Below the pieces are notes generated by a model, which saw nothing but the letters and a program-made list of their open reading frames with translations, ran no database searches and was not told where the DNA came from. Positions 15,775 to 23,828 of a DNA stretch of 53,303 nucleotides are shown here, piece after piece (the stretch's first letter is position 1; each line of letters starts with the position of its first letter). Both the position numbers and the translations under genes were made by a program. This stretch comes from an uncultured bacterium. Lineage in GTDB: Bacteria; Bacillota_I; Bacilli_A; RFN20; CAG-826. The stretch covers positions 1 through 53,303 of the forward strand of contig CASGDR010000009.1 in assembly GCA_949300345.1 (NCBI GenBank), read 5' to 3'.

Positions 15775-16794
15775 ATGGACATCAAAGAACTCAAGTCCAT
15801 GGCCATGGAAGCCATATTCGGCGCCAAAGCCAAAGCCACGCTAGAGGAAATCAGGGTCAAGTACCTTTCAAAGAAAGGCGCGGTGGCCCAGCTTTTCAGC
15901 GGCATCAAGGACGTCCCGCCCGAGCATCGGGGCGAATACGGGGCTTCCGTCAACGCTTTGAAAAACGAAATCGAAGAAGCCTATAAGGCCAAGGAAGCCG
16001 AACTGCATAAAGAAGAGCTCGATGCTAGACTGAAGAAAGAAGCCATCGACCTGACCTTGCCGGGCCTTAGCCTATCCAAGGGCCACCGCAATCCCTACCG
16101 CATCATCGTCGATGAGGCCATTTCCATCTTCTCCGACCTCGGCTTTGAGGTGCGCGAAGGCCGCGACATCGAAACCGAAGAATTCAATTTCACCTTGCTC
16201 AATGTCCCATTTGACCATCCGGCCAGGGACATGCAGGACACCTTCTATGTCGACGGGGGGCTATTGCTTCGCACCCAGACCAGCGCCGGACAAGCCCACG
16301 CGATGGTGGAAAATGAGGCAAAATCGCCCATCCGCATGGTCTGCCCCGGCAAGACCTACCGCCGCGATGACGATGACATGACCCATAGCCACCAGTTCGG
16401 CCAGATCGAAGGGCTGCTTGTGGATAAAGGCATCTCTTTAAGCGACCTGAAGGGGATGCTTGAACTCTTCGTTTCCCGCATGTTCGGGGGCAAGAGGGAA
16501 ATCCGCTTCCGCTCCTCCTATTTCCCGTTCACCGAACCCTCGGTGGAAGTCGACGTCAGCTGCGCCAAATGCTCCGGCAAGGGCTGCTCCATGTGCAAGG
16601 GCACCGGCTGGATCGAGATCCTCGGGGCCGGGGAAGTCCATCCCAACGTCCTAAGAAGCTGTGGCTATGACCCCGACGTCTATAGCGGTTTCGCCTTCGG
16701 CGTCGGCATCGAAAGGGTCGCGATGCTTCGCTATGACATCGACGACATCCGCCGCATCTATCAAAACGACATCCGTTTCCTAAGGGGGTTCTAA
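15775..16794 (+). CDS. pheS: Phenylalanyl-tRNA synthetase alpha subunit
   Basis: Catalytic subunit of the (alpha-beta)2 class II synthetase, 339 residues. The N-terminal coiled-coil arm (about 1-85) binds tRNA-Phe. The catalytic core shows motif 2 around TFYVDGGLLLRTQTSAGQAH, the Cys-rich stretch CAKCSGKGCSMCKGTGW and motif 3 FAFGVGIERVAMLRY. AGGAGG at 15763-15768 fixes the ATG at 15775; the longer open frame upstream lies inside the T-box leader. pheT starts one base after its stop codon. Confidence 0.97.
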   Translation: MDIKELKSMAMEAIFGAKAKATLEEIRVKYLSKKGAVAQLFSGIKDVPPEHRGEYGASVNALKNEIEEAYKAKEAELHKEELDARLKKEAIDLTLPGLSLSKGHRNPYRIIVDEAISIFSDLGFEVREGRDIETEEFNFTLLNVPFDHPARDMQDTFYVDGGLLLRTQTSAGQAHAMVENEAKSPIRMVCPGKTYRRDDDDMTHSHQFGQIEGLLVDKGISLSDLKGMLELFVSRMFGGKREIRFRSSYFPFTEPSVEVDVSCAKCSGKGCSMCKGTGWIEILGAGEVHPNVLRSCGYDPDVYSGFAFGVGIERVAMLRYDIDDIRRIYQNDIRFLRGF

Positions 16795-16795
16795 G

Positions 16796-19183
16796 ATGAA
16801 AGCTAGCTACAATTGGCTCAAAGAGCTTGTCGATCTTGAGGGGATTTCTCCCGAAGAGGTCGCTAGGGGACTGACCTCCTCGGGCATCGAAGTGGAAGGC
16901 TATGCCCCTCTTTCTACCGCTAGGGGCCTCATCATCGGGGAAATCAAGGAATGCGAAATGCACCCCGATTCCGACCATCTGCACGTGCTCAAGGTATATC
17001 TAGGCGAGAAATACGGGACCAGCCAGATCGTCTGCGGGGCTCCCAATGCCCGCGCGGGCATCAAGGTCATCGTCTGTTTGCCCGGGGCCGAACTACCGGG
17101 CGGGAAGATCCAAAAAGGCGTGATCCGCGGGGTGGCTTCCGATGGGATGTGCGCTTCCTTGCTTGAGCTTGGCATCGAAAAGAAATACCTAAGCGAGGAA
17201 GAAGCCGCCGGGATCGAAGAGCTAAGCGAGGATGCCCCGGTCGGGGAAGAAGACGTCCTTGGCTATCTGGGCTTGGACGATGTTTCCTTCGATATCTCCG
17301 TCCTTCCCAACCGGCCCGATGCCTTGCATATGCTCGGCCTGGCCCATGAACTGGCGGCCATCTTCCACCGTAATTTGAAGCCGGTGACTTCCTTGGCCGA
17401 AGGAAGCTTCATAACCAAATACAAGCCCGCTAGCAAGACCCCCAAGTGCCGCCAGTTCTACCTAGGGGAGGCTAGGGGCATCAAGAACCGTCCTTCCCCC
17501 AACTGGATGCGGGGCCGTCTCATGGCCTCGGGCATCCGCTCGCTAAATGCGGTGGTCGACGTGGGCAACTACGCCATGCTTTTGACCGGCCGTCCCTTCA
17601 ACATGTACGATGCCTCGAAGATGAAGGGGGATACCCTAAGCGCCAAAACCGGTTTGGATATGTCCTGGAAGGGGATGGATGGCAAGGAATACGCCATCAG
17701 GGGCGAAGACATCGCCATCGTCGATGGCAAGGACATCGCCTGCTTGGCTGGCATCCTCACTTCGGAAGGCTACATGTGCTCCTTTGATACCGCCGACGTC
17801 TTGCTCGAGGTGGCCCATTTCGATTCCGTGAGCATCCGCAAGACCTCCGCGAGGCTGGGCTTGGCCTCGGATTCATCGACCCGCTTCGTGCGCGGCATCG
17901 ATCCGACTTCGGCCGAGTTCGCCTTGAAGTATGCCTACCGCCTGCTTCTTGATCTAGCCGGGGCCGAGGAGGTTTCCAAGATCGCCGTCTATGACCAAAT
18001 CAAGGAAGAACCGGTCAAGATCATTACCGACGTGGATTACATCAACGCTAGGCTGGGGACTGCTCTAAGCGAAGACGAGGTGGTTTCGATACTCGAAGCC
18101 GACCACATGAAATTGACCCGTAGGCAAGGGAAGCTGCATGTCGTGGTGCCTAGCTACCGCCTCGACATCAAAGAGCCCTGCGACATCTCCGAAGAGGTGA
18201 TTAGGCTATACGGCTATGACAAGATCAAGGGCAAATTCCCCATCGCCATGATGGGCCTAGGGGGATTGGATAAGTCCAAAAGCCGGGTCAAGGCCGTCCG
18301 CGACCTCTTGCTTGACCGGGGCTTTTATGAGGCCATTACCTATACCCTTACCGACCCCAAGAAGATCGGCTTGTTCGACTATCTATCCGAGCATGAGCCC
18401 TTCAGGCTACTCAATCCCTTGTCCCCGGAGCGGTCGGTGGTCCGCCGCTCGGTCCTATATAGCCTCATCGAGTCGGCCGTCTATAACGCCAACCGCCAGA
18501 ATAGCGACTTCGTCCTCTTTGAAAATAGCGACGTGGACGCCAAAGGCCTAAGCGGGGAGCGGCTCGCCCTGGTGGCTTACGGCAAGCTCCATCTGCAGGG
18601 CGAACTGGGTAGCCGCCCCTATGACTTCTATTTTGCCAAGGGGGTCTTCGAGGCCGTTCTCGAGGTCCTCGGTATCGGGGCCAACCGGATCCGCTATGAG
18701 GCCATCAAGGATAACCGCGAGGAATTCCATCCCTACCGTAGCCAGGCCGCCTATTTAGGCAAGCAAAGGGTCTCCGTGTTTGGCGAAATGCATCCTTCCG
18801 CGAGGGAAAGCCTCGGGCTAAAGGAAGCCACCGCCATCATGGAAATCGACCTCAAGGCCCTCGTTGATTGCCCGGTTGGCATCAAGAAGGCCGTCCTTCC
18901 CAGCCGCTTCCCGGTCCTAGAAAGGGATATTGCCATATTGCTGAAGGACGAAGTGCCCTACGCCAAGATCAAGGAGGCAATCCGCAAGGCCTCGGGACTC
19001 ATCAAGTCCGTCGAGGTCTTTGACCTCTATAAGGGCGCCGGTGTTCCCGCGGGCTATAAGTCCATGGCCCTACGCCTTCGCATCTATGACGAGAACAAGA
19101 CCCTGACCGATGCCGAAGGGGCGGAGGTGCTAGCCAATGTCACCAAGGCCATCGTGTTGGCCGGGGCGGAGGTGCGCTCATGA
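16796..19183 (+). CDS. pheT: Phenylalanyl-tRNA synthetase beta subunit
   Basis: A 795-residue beta subunit with the full bacterial domain order: N-terminal anchor (KASYNWLKELVDLEG), OB-fold tRNA-binding domain (about 40-150, DSDHLHVLKVYLG), B3/B4 editing domain, B5 domain (about 400-480), the inactive catalytic-like domain, and the C-terminal FDX-ACB domain (about 700-795, FPVLERDIAILLKDEVPY). It pairs with PheS, edits Tyr-tRNA-Phe and contacts the anticodon. It is controlled by the same T-box leader. Its TGA overlaps the next ATG. Confidence 0.97.
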   Translation: MKASYNWLKELVDLEGISPEEVARGLTSSGIEVEGYAPLSTARGLIIGEIKECEMHPDSDHLHVLKVYLGEKYGTSQIVCGAPNARAGIKVIVCLPGAELPGGKIQKGVIRGVASDGMCASLLELGIEKKYLSEEEAAGIEELSEDAPVGEEDVLGYLGLDDVSFDISVLPNRPDALHMLGLAHELAAIFHRNLKPVTSLAEGSFITKYKPASKTPKCRQFYLGEARGIKNRPSPNWMRGRLMASGIRSLNAVVDVGNYAMLLTGRPFNMYDASKMKGDTLSAKTGLDMSWKGMDGKEYAIRGEDIAIVDGKDIACLAGILTSEGYMCSFDTADVLLEVAHFDSVSIRKTSARLGLASDSSTRFVRGIDPTSAEFALKYAYRLLLDLAGAEEVSKIAVYDQIKEEPVKIITDVDYINARLGTALSEDEVVSILEADHMKLTRRQGKLHVVVPSYRLDIKEPCDISEEVIRLYGYDKIKGKFPIAMMGLGGLDKSKSRVKAVRDLLLDRGFYEAITYTLTDPKKIGLFDYLSEHEPFRLLNPLSPERSVVRRSVLYSLIESAVYNANRQNSDFVLFENSDVDAKGLSGERLALVAYGKLHLQGELGSRPYDFYFAKGVFEAVLEVLGIGANRIRYEAIKDNREEFHPYRSQAAYLGKQRVSVFGEMHPSARESLGLKEATAIMEIDLKALVDCPVGIKKAVLPSRFPVLERDIAILLKDEVPYAKIKEAIRKASGLIKSVEVFDLYKGAGVPAGYKSMALRLRIYDENKTLTDAEGAEVLANVTKAIVLAGAEVRS

Positions 19184-19608
19184 ACCGCCTGAGCAAAGCC
19201 AGCCTGATGTCGGGAAAAGACACCTCCTTTTCCCGCCAAAAGGGGAGCCTATCGGGCTATACGATGCCTTACCCCTTGCTCGGGGTAAAGGAGCTCTCCT
19301 ATGAAGGGGAAGCCTATGCCCTAGGCAAATACCCACATGTGGATATCTCGCTCAAGGCAATAGTCAGCCTCTCGGATTCCTATGACGCTCAGGCCTTCGA
19401 CCAAGAGATCGAATTGGAGGACTCCGTCGACATCCTCGAAAGCGAGGACCGGGAAGGGGATGGCTACATCATGCCGGGCAAGGACTTCGACATCGATGAG
19501 CTCTGCGTGCTTTTGATCCATGGCCATCTCCCCATCAAGGTCATGAAGCCGGGCAGCAAGGCCCCCGAGGAAGACGGGGCCGTGGTCTTTACCATCACGG
19601 GAGAGTGA
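19180..19608 (+). CDS. YceD-like (DUF177) protein
   Basis: A 142-residue protein resembling YceD/DUF177, linked in other bacteria to 23S rRNA accumulation and usually encoded next to rpmF. The acidic middle (EIELEDSVDILESEDREGDG) and the helical DFDIDELCVLLIHGHLPIKV fit the family; the usual CxxC pair is absent. It overlaps pheT by 4 bases (ATGA), so it is expressed from the T-box operon. rpmF is not downstream; a terminator follows instead. Confidence 0.65.
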   Translation: MNRLSKASLMSGKDTSFSRQKGSLSGYTMPYPLLGVKELSYEGEAYALGKYPHVDISLKAIVSLSDSYDAQAFDQEIELEDSVDILESEDREGDGYIMPGKDFDIDELCVLLIHGHLPIKVMKPGSKAPEEDGAVVFTITGE

Positions 19609-19628
19609 ATCCTAAATTCTTCCCACTT

Positions 19629-19648
19629 GGCCCTTCGGGGCCTTTTTT
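19629..19648 (+). terminator. Intrinsic terminator after the pheST operon
   Basis: GGCCC-TTCG-GGGCC followed by six T bases. Confidence 0.88.
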
Positions 19649-19744
19649 GTCGCAAAAAGGGACCCAACTTAGGGAAAAATTTACAATTTCTTCCAAAAAA
19701 GCATTAACGGACATAAGGCTTTGTGATACCTTTAAAGCACGAGG

Positions 19745-19759
19745 TGGGCAAAAGTGGGA
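19745..19759 (+). promoter_or_regulatory. Two MraZ-box repeats over the mraZ start codon
   Basis: TGGGC (19745-19749), five bases, TGGGA (19755-19759): the TGGGN-N5-TGGGN array bound by MraZ in E. coli. The second box includes the last two bases of the GTG start codon and the first box overlaps the ribosome site, so MraZ bound here could block its own transcription and translation. A third box is not visible at 19735-19739. Confidence 0.65.
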
Positions 19760-20179
19760 AAATTCATCGGAACCTACAACCGCACCCTTGATGACAAAAG
19801 CAGGCTCCAGCTGCCGCCGAAGCTTATCGGGAATGCCGAAGCCCTCTATTACCTCATCAAAGGCTTCGAAGGCTGCCTCTCCGTCTATACCCAGGAATCC
19901 TTTGATAGGTTCATGGAAAAGTTGGAGGGACTCGACTACTTCGAGCCCAGGGCCAGGAAATTCCTGCGCCTTGCCGCTTCCAGTGTCGAGACCTTCGCCC
20001 TTGATGCCCACGGACGGATCCTCATCAGAAAAGAACTTGCCGAGGAATACGCCCTCGCTAAGGACATCGTCATCATCGGGGCCCTGGACCACTTTGAAAT
20101 CTGGGACAAGGCCCGCTATGAAAACTACCTCGGAGAAGGGGAAGGCTACGAAGAACTCGCCGCCTCCCTCAACGGCTAA
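19754..20179 (+). CDS. mraZ: Transcriptional regulator MraZ
   Basis: A 141-residue protein made of two SpoVT/AbrB-like swapped-hairpin repeats. Each carries the DxxxR-type signature, TLDDKSRLQLPP near 12-23 and LDAHGRILIRKEL near 82-94. It forms a ring-shaped oligomer that binds TGGGN repeats in front of the division cluster. The start is GTG at 19754, seven bases after AGGTGG and inside the MraZ boxes. Its TAA overlaps the ATG of rsmH by one base. Confidence 0.95.
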   Translation: MGKFIGTYNRTLDDKSRLQLPPKLIGNAEALYYLIKGFEGCLSVYTQESFDRFMEKLEGLDYFEPRARKFLRLAASSVETFALDAHGRILIRKELAEEYALAKDIVIIGALDHFEIWDKARYENYLGEGEGYEELAASLNG

Positions 20180-21090
20180 TGGACTTCCATAAGTCCGTCC
20201 TACTAGGACCTAGCATCGATCTGCTTCGCCCCAAAGACGGGGGAACCTACCTCGATCTGACCCTAGGCCGGGCCGGACATAGCTTAGAAATCGCTAGGCG
20301 CGCCAAAGACATCGCCATCATCGGCTTCGACCTCGACGAAGAAGCCATCGCCTACTCGGAAAAGATCCTGAGCGAGAAAGGCATCTCCCACCGCCTCATC
20401 CATGGAAACTTCGCCCGTGCCGGGGAGGTATTGGGGGATAGAAAAGTCGATGGCATCATCGCCGACCTCGGGGTCTCTTCCCCCCAATTCGATGATCCAA
20501 GCCGGGGCTTCTCCTACCGCGAAGACGCCCCGCTGGACATGCGGATGGATAGCGCTAGTAGGCTCAGTGCCTACGATGTGGTAAACGGCTACCCGTACGA
20601 AGAGCTGGTTCATATCCTCTTCGCCTATGGCGAGGAAAAAGACGCCAAAGCCATCGCTAAGGCGATAGTGAGCAAGAGGCAGAGCCAACCGATAAGGACC
20701 ACTCTTGAGCTTTCCGAGCTCATCAAAGGGGCCAAACCCTACAAGTCCCTGCTAAGGAAGGGGCATCCCGCCAAACAGAGCTTCCAGGCCATCCGCATCG
20801 AGGTCAACGGCGAGCTCGACTCCATCAAGAAGATGCTGCTTGAGGCACCCTACCTCCTAAAAAGCGGGGGCAGGATGGCCGTCATCAGCTTCCATTCCCT
20901 CGAAGATAGGCTCGTCAAGGACCGCTTCAGGGAAATGACCAGGAACCAAGGTAGTAGGACGGATATCCTACGTCCCCAAGAGCCTTCCTTCCTCGACCTC
21001 ACCAATAAGCCCATCCTCCCCACCATGGATGAGACGCAAAGCAATCCCCGGGCCAAATCGGCCAAGCTTAGGGGGATAGAAAGGAAATGA
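20179..21090 (+). CDS. rsmH: 16S rRNA m4C1402 methyltransferase RsmH
   Basis: S-adenosylmethionine-dependent N4-methyltransferase for C1402 in the ribosomal decoding centre, 303 residues. HKSVLLGPSIDLLRP at the N-terminus, the SAM motif TYLDLTLGRAGHS, the catalytic-region IIADLGVSSPQFDDPSRGFS and the C-terminal ISFHSLEDRLVKDRF are all family hallmarks. It overlaps mraZ by one base, and a small membrane-protein gene follows after three bases. Confidence 0.96.
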   Translation: MDFHKSVLLGPSIDLLRPKDGGTYLDLTLGRAGHSLEIARRAKDIAIIGFDLDEEAIAYSEKILSEKGISHRLIHGNFARAGEVLGDRKVDGIIADLGVSSPQFDDPSRGFSYREDAPLDMRMDSASRLSAYDVVNGYPYEELVHILFAYGEEKDAKAIAKAIVSKRQSQPIRTTLELSELIKGAKPYKSLLRKGHPAKQSFQAIRIEVNGELDSIKKMLLEAPYLLKSGGRMAVISFHSLEDRLVKDRFREMTRNQGSRTDILRPQEPSFLDLTNKPILPTMDETQSNPRAKSAKLRGIERK

Positions 21091-21093
21091 GCC

Positions 21094-21324
21094 ATGAAAG
21101 ACAAACTTGAAAAAACCGGACACCGCAAGGCCTACCACGCCGTTAGGCGCATGATGCTTGCCTTTTTCCTAGTCCTTGGCGTCTTCGCCGCCGGGGCCAT
21201 CCCCGTGGGCATTTCCTATCAGGCCGGGGTGGCGGCCCAGGCCGAGAGGGAAAACTCTTCCAGCTATAGCTCCGATGAGCAAGAGCAGGAAGAGAGTTCC
21301 TCCTATGTCATTGAGGAAAACTAG
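21094..21324 (+). CDS. Small single-pass membrane protein in the ftsL position
   Basis: A 76-residue protein with a basic N-terminus (about 1-20), one membrane helix (about 21-43) and a short Ser/Glu/Gln-rich outer tail of about 30 residues. It sits exactly where ftsL lies in dcw clusters and where mycoplasmas have a small unknown protein. However, the tail is too short for the FtsL leucine zipper and shows no heptads. It could be a reduced FtsL or an unrelated division-associated membrane protein. The ATG at 21094 follows the rsmH stop by three bases, and a terminator follows. Confidence 0.6.
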   Translation: MKDKLEKTGHRKAYHAVRRMMLAFFLVLGVFAAGAIPVGISYQAGVAAQAERENSSSYSSDEQEQEESSSYVIEEN

Positions 21325-21343
21325 AACGATCCTCCTCTATGAA

Positions 21344-21377
21344 AAGCCCGTCCCTTTAGCCTCGGGGGCGGGTTTTT
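21344..21377 (+). terminator. Intrinsic terminator within the division cluster
   Basis: GCCCGTCCC (21346-21354) pairs with GGGGGCGGG (21364-21372, one G-U), then TTTTT. It separates mraZ-rsmH-TM from the ftsA-like-ftsZ unit. Confidence 0.8.
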
Positions 21378-21461
21378 CCTTTCCCGTATCCCATATGGGC
21401 AAACTTACCGATTCCTTACCGAAAAAATGCCATTCTCCTTTTCTATAAGAAAAGTCTCTAT

Positions 21462-21467
21462 TACAAT
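21462..21467 (+). promoter_or_regulatory. -10 box 8 bases before start codon (ftsA-like gene)
   Basis: TACAAT, eight bases, ATG at 21476, with no ribosome site between them. It would give the ftsA-like-ftsZ unit its own, nearly leaderless transcript. Confidence 0.45.
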
Positions 21468-21475
21468 CTTGAAGT

Positions 21476-22696
21476 ATGGAAAACAAACATCCGACCGCGG
21501 TGGTCAAGCTCGGTGACAAAAAGGCCAAATTCCTCATCGGCGAGGCCATCGGCGATAGCGTCGCGGTGCTTTACTATAACGAAGTCGACGTCGAAGGCGC
21601 CCTCAAGGACGGGCAGATCGTCGATGAAGAGAAGATCTCCAAGGCCCTATCGACCTTCGCCAACCTCAATGACGAGGAGCTGAGGCTTAAGGTCTCGACC
21701 CAGACCGTGGCCATGGTCTATCCGCCCATCGGGCTAGAAATCTACCAATCGGTGAAATCCAGCCATTCGGTCGGGGAGGACATCGCCCCCATCGACATTT
21801 CCAACGTGATGTCCTTGGTGAACAAGGAAAGGGTGCCAAACGCCAACCAGATCGTCGATATCGTCCCGGACTTCTTCACCCTCGATAACGGAAAGCATTA
21901 CTATGATCCCCCTCTAGGGGAACGCTCCAGCAGCTTGGTCATCCAGACCAAGGTGTATACCCTTCCTAGCCAAATCGCCGCCACCTACAAGCGGGTGGTC
22001 TCCAAGGCCGGCTTCGTGGGATTGCGCGGCGGGGTAGGACCCTATCTATGCGCCCAGCTATTACAAAGCGATCCCGAAGTGCCCAAGGACTGCTTCTATT
22101 GCGATATCGGGGCCAGCCTTACCACGGTTTCCCTCCTTTCTAGGGGTAGCCCCATCCGCTCGTTGACCTTCCGCAATGCCGGGGACGACATCGATAAGGC
22201 CATCGCCAAGAGGTTCTCAGGCATGGCATTAAGCTACGCCAGGGCCCTCAAGGAAGCCTATGGCTACTCCCCGATACTATCCGAGTATCAGGGGGATATC
22301 GGGGAATACAAAGACCCCGACGGAGCGGTGCAAAAGATCGGACCTAGGGCCCTAAACGAAGTGCTTAAGGCCCATTTCCAGGATTTCGGAACCTTCTTAA
22401 TTAACGCGGTCGCCTCCCTCATCGAGGCCACCCCGGTCAACTCCCCGGAATCCAAGGCCTTCCTGAACGGACTACCCATCATCCTCGGCGGGGGCACGAG
22501 CCAGATGGAGGGCATGCTCGAACTATTAGAACCCTATGGGGGAACCCACCCGATGTCTCTTTATGTGCCCAAGGTCCCCGGGGCCTATGACCCATCGTTG
22601 ACCGAGATGCTAGGCATGGTCCTAGTCGCCAGCAGGTATCGCGGCTCCCTCGGGGACGACTACCACAGGGTGAACACCCTAAGCCGCGGAAAGTGA
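21476..22696 (+). CDS. Divergent FtsA-like actin-fold ATPase
   Basis: A 406-residue protein immediately before ftsZ. The position and several segments suggest a divergent FtsA, the membrane tether of FtsZ: KAKFLIGEAIGDSVAVLYYN near 17-36, DCFYCDIGASLTTVSLLSRG near 204-223 (phosphate-2-like), and GLPIILGGGTSQMEGMLELL near 331-350 (adenosine motif). An SHS2-like insert would be near 70-160. The C-terminus ends YHRVNTLSRGK and lacks an obvious long amphipathic membrane helix. Loss of the strict FtsA signatures lowers certainty. The ftsZ gene follows after 10 bases, so they should be co-transcribed. Confidence 0.68.
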   Translation: MENKHPTAVVKLGDKKAKFLIGEAIGDSVAVLYYNEVDVEGALKDGQIVDEEKISKALSTFANLNDEELRLKVSTQTVAMVYPPIGLEIYQSVKSSHSVGEDIAPIDISNVMSLVNKERVPNANQIVDIVPDFFTLDNGKHYYDPPLGERSSSLVIQTKVYTLPSQIAATYKRVVSKAGFVGLRGGVGPYLCAQLLQSDPEVPKDCFYCDIGASLTTVSLLSRGSPIRSLTFRNAGDDIDKAIAKRFSGMALSYARALKEAYGYSPILSEYQGDIGEYKDPDGAVQKIGPRALNEVLKAHFQDFGTFLINAVASLIEATPVNSPESKAFLNGLPIILGGGTSQMEGMLELLEPYGGTHPMSLYVPKVPGAYDPSLTEMLGMVLVASRYRGSLGDDYHRVNTLSRGK

Positions 22697-22706
22697 GGAA
22701 ATAGCA

Positions 22707-23825
22707 ATGAACGAAGTGGATCTCGACAATTTCGAACCAGTAGCCAAGATCGTCGTCATCGGCGTCGGCGGGGGCGGCAACAACGCCGTCAACCGCATGA
22801 TCGACGAAGACATCCGCAACGTGGAATTCTGGGTCGCCAATACCGATAAGCAGGTCTTGGCCACCTCCAAGGCGCCCAACCGCCTGGTTTTGGGCGAATC
22901 CATTACCCATGGCCTTGGCGCCGGGGGCGATCCCGCCGTCGGGCGCGAGGCTGCCGAAGCCAGCAAGGAAGACATCCGCGAGATCGTCGGGGATGCCAAC
23001 ATGGTCTTCATTGCCGCCGGCATGGGCGGGGGTACCGGAACCGGGGCCGCGCCGGTCATCGCTTCCATCGCCCGCGAATGCGGGGCCCTCACCGTGGCCA
23101 TCGTCACCCGTCCCTTCGGCTTTGAAGGAACCCGCCGCATCGCCAACTCCGTCGATGGGCTCAATAACCTCAAGGATGCCGCCGACTCCATCATCGTGGT
23201 ATCCAACGACAATCTGCTTATTTCCTCGGGCAACCGCCCCATGGTTTCCGCCTTCAGCGAATCCGACGCCGTCTTGGCCCAGTCGGTCAAAACCGTCACC
23301 GACCTCATTCTGGTCCCGGCTTTGATCAATCTGGATTTCGCCGATGTGAGGAATACCCTCAAAGGCTCGGGCATCTCCCTTATCGGCTTCGGGCAAGGAA
23401 GCGGAGAGAAGAAGGCTGAAAAGGCCGCGAAGGCCGCTATCAGCAATCCGCTATTAGAAGCTTCGATCGCCGGGGCCAGAAAGGCCATCTGCTCGGTCAC
23501 CTGCGGGTCAGAGGTCACTATGTATGAGGCCCGCGACTGCGTCAACCGCATCAAGGTCGAATCCGGCGGCGAGCTGGACATGATCTTCGGCGTGGCCATC
23601 ATTCCCCAGCTCGGGGACACCATCATGGTCTCGGTCATCGCCAGCGATTTCGTAAACGGCGGGGTCGACTTCATCCGCGACATCGATCCCAACCCCAGCC
23701 ATGACTTCGGGGTGCCGGAAGTGCCGGTGGCCAAGGAAAATACCGAAGAGGAAAATCCCCTCGATAGCGCCTCGGACAACGAAGACCTCATCGATTCGAT
23801 CTTGCCCGACTTCCTAAGGAAATAA
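22707..23825 (+). CDS. ftsZ: Cell division GTPase FtsZ
   Basis: Tubulin-like GTPase that forms the division ring, 372 residues. GVGGGGNNAVNRMID near 18-32, the tubulin signature GGGTGTGAAPVIA near 105-117, and the T7-loop NLDFADVRNTL near 209-219 are intact. After a short acidic linker the C-terminal peptide LIDSILPDFLRK is conserved, so tethering by an FtsA- or SepF-like partner is expected. GAGGAAA provides the ribosome site before the ATG. ileS begins three bases after its stop. sepF, ylm genes and divIVA, usual between ftsZ and ileS in Firmicutes, are missing. Confidence 0.98.
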   Translation: MNEVDLDNFEPVAKIVVIGVGGGGNNAVNRMIDEDIRNVEFWVANTDKQVLATSKAPNRLVLGESITHGLGAGGDPAVGREAAEASKEDIREIVGDANMVFIAAGMGGGTGTGAAPVIASIARECGALTVAIVTRPFGFEGTRRIANSVDGLNNLKDAADSIIVVSNDNLLISSGNRPMVSAFSESDAVLAQSVKTVTDLILVPALINLDFADVRNTLKGSGISLIGFGQGSGEKKAEKAAKAAISNPLLEASIAGARKAICSVTCGSEVTMYEARDCVNRIKVESGGELDMIFGVAIIPQLGDTIMVSVIASDFVNGGVDFIRDIDPNPSHDFGVPEVPVAKENTEEENPLDSASDNEDLIDSILPDFLRK

Positions 23826-23828
23826 GTT

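Noticed and set aside
19605-20192. 195-codon open frame overlapping mraZ
   Set aside because: It is Ser/Pro/Thr-rich without family features, while the overlapping GTG-initiated frame is a complete MraZ.
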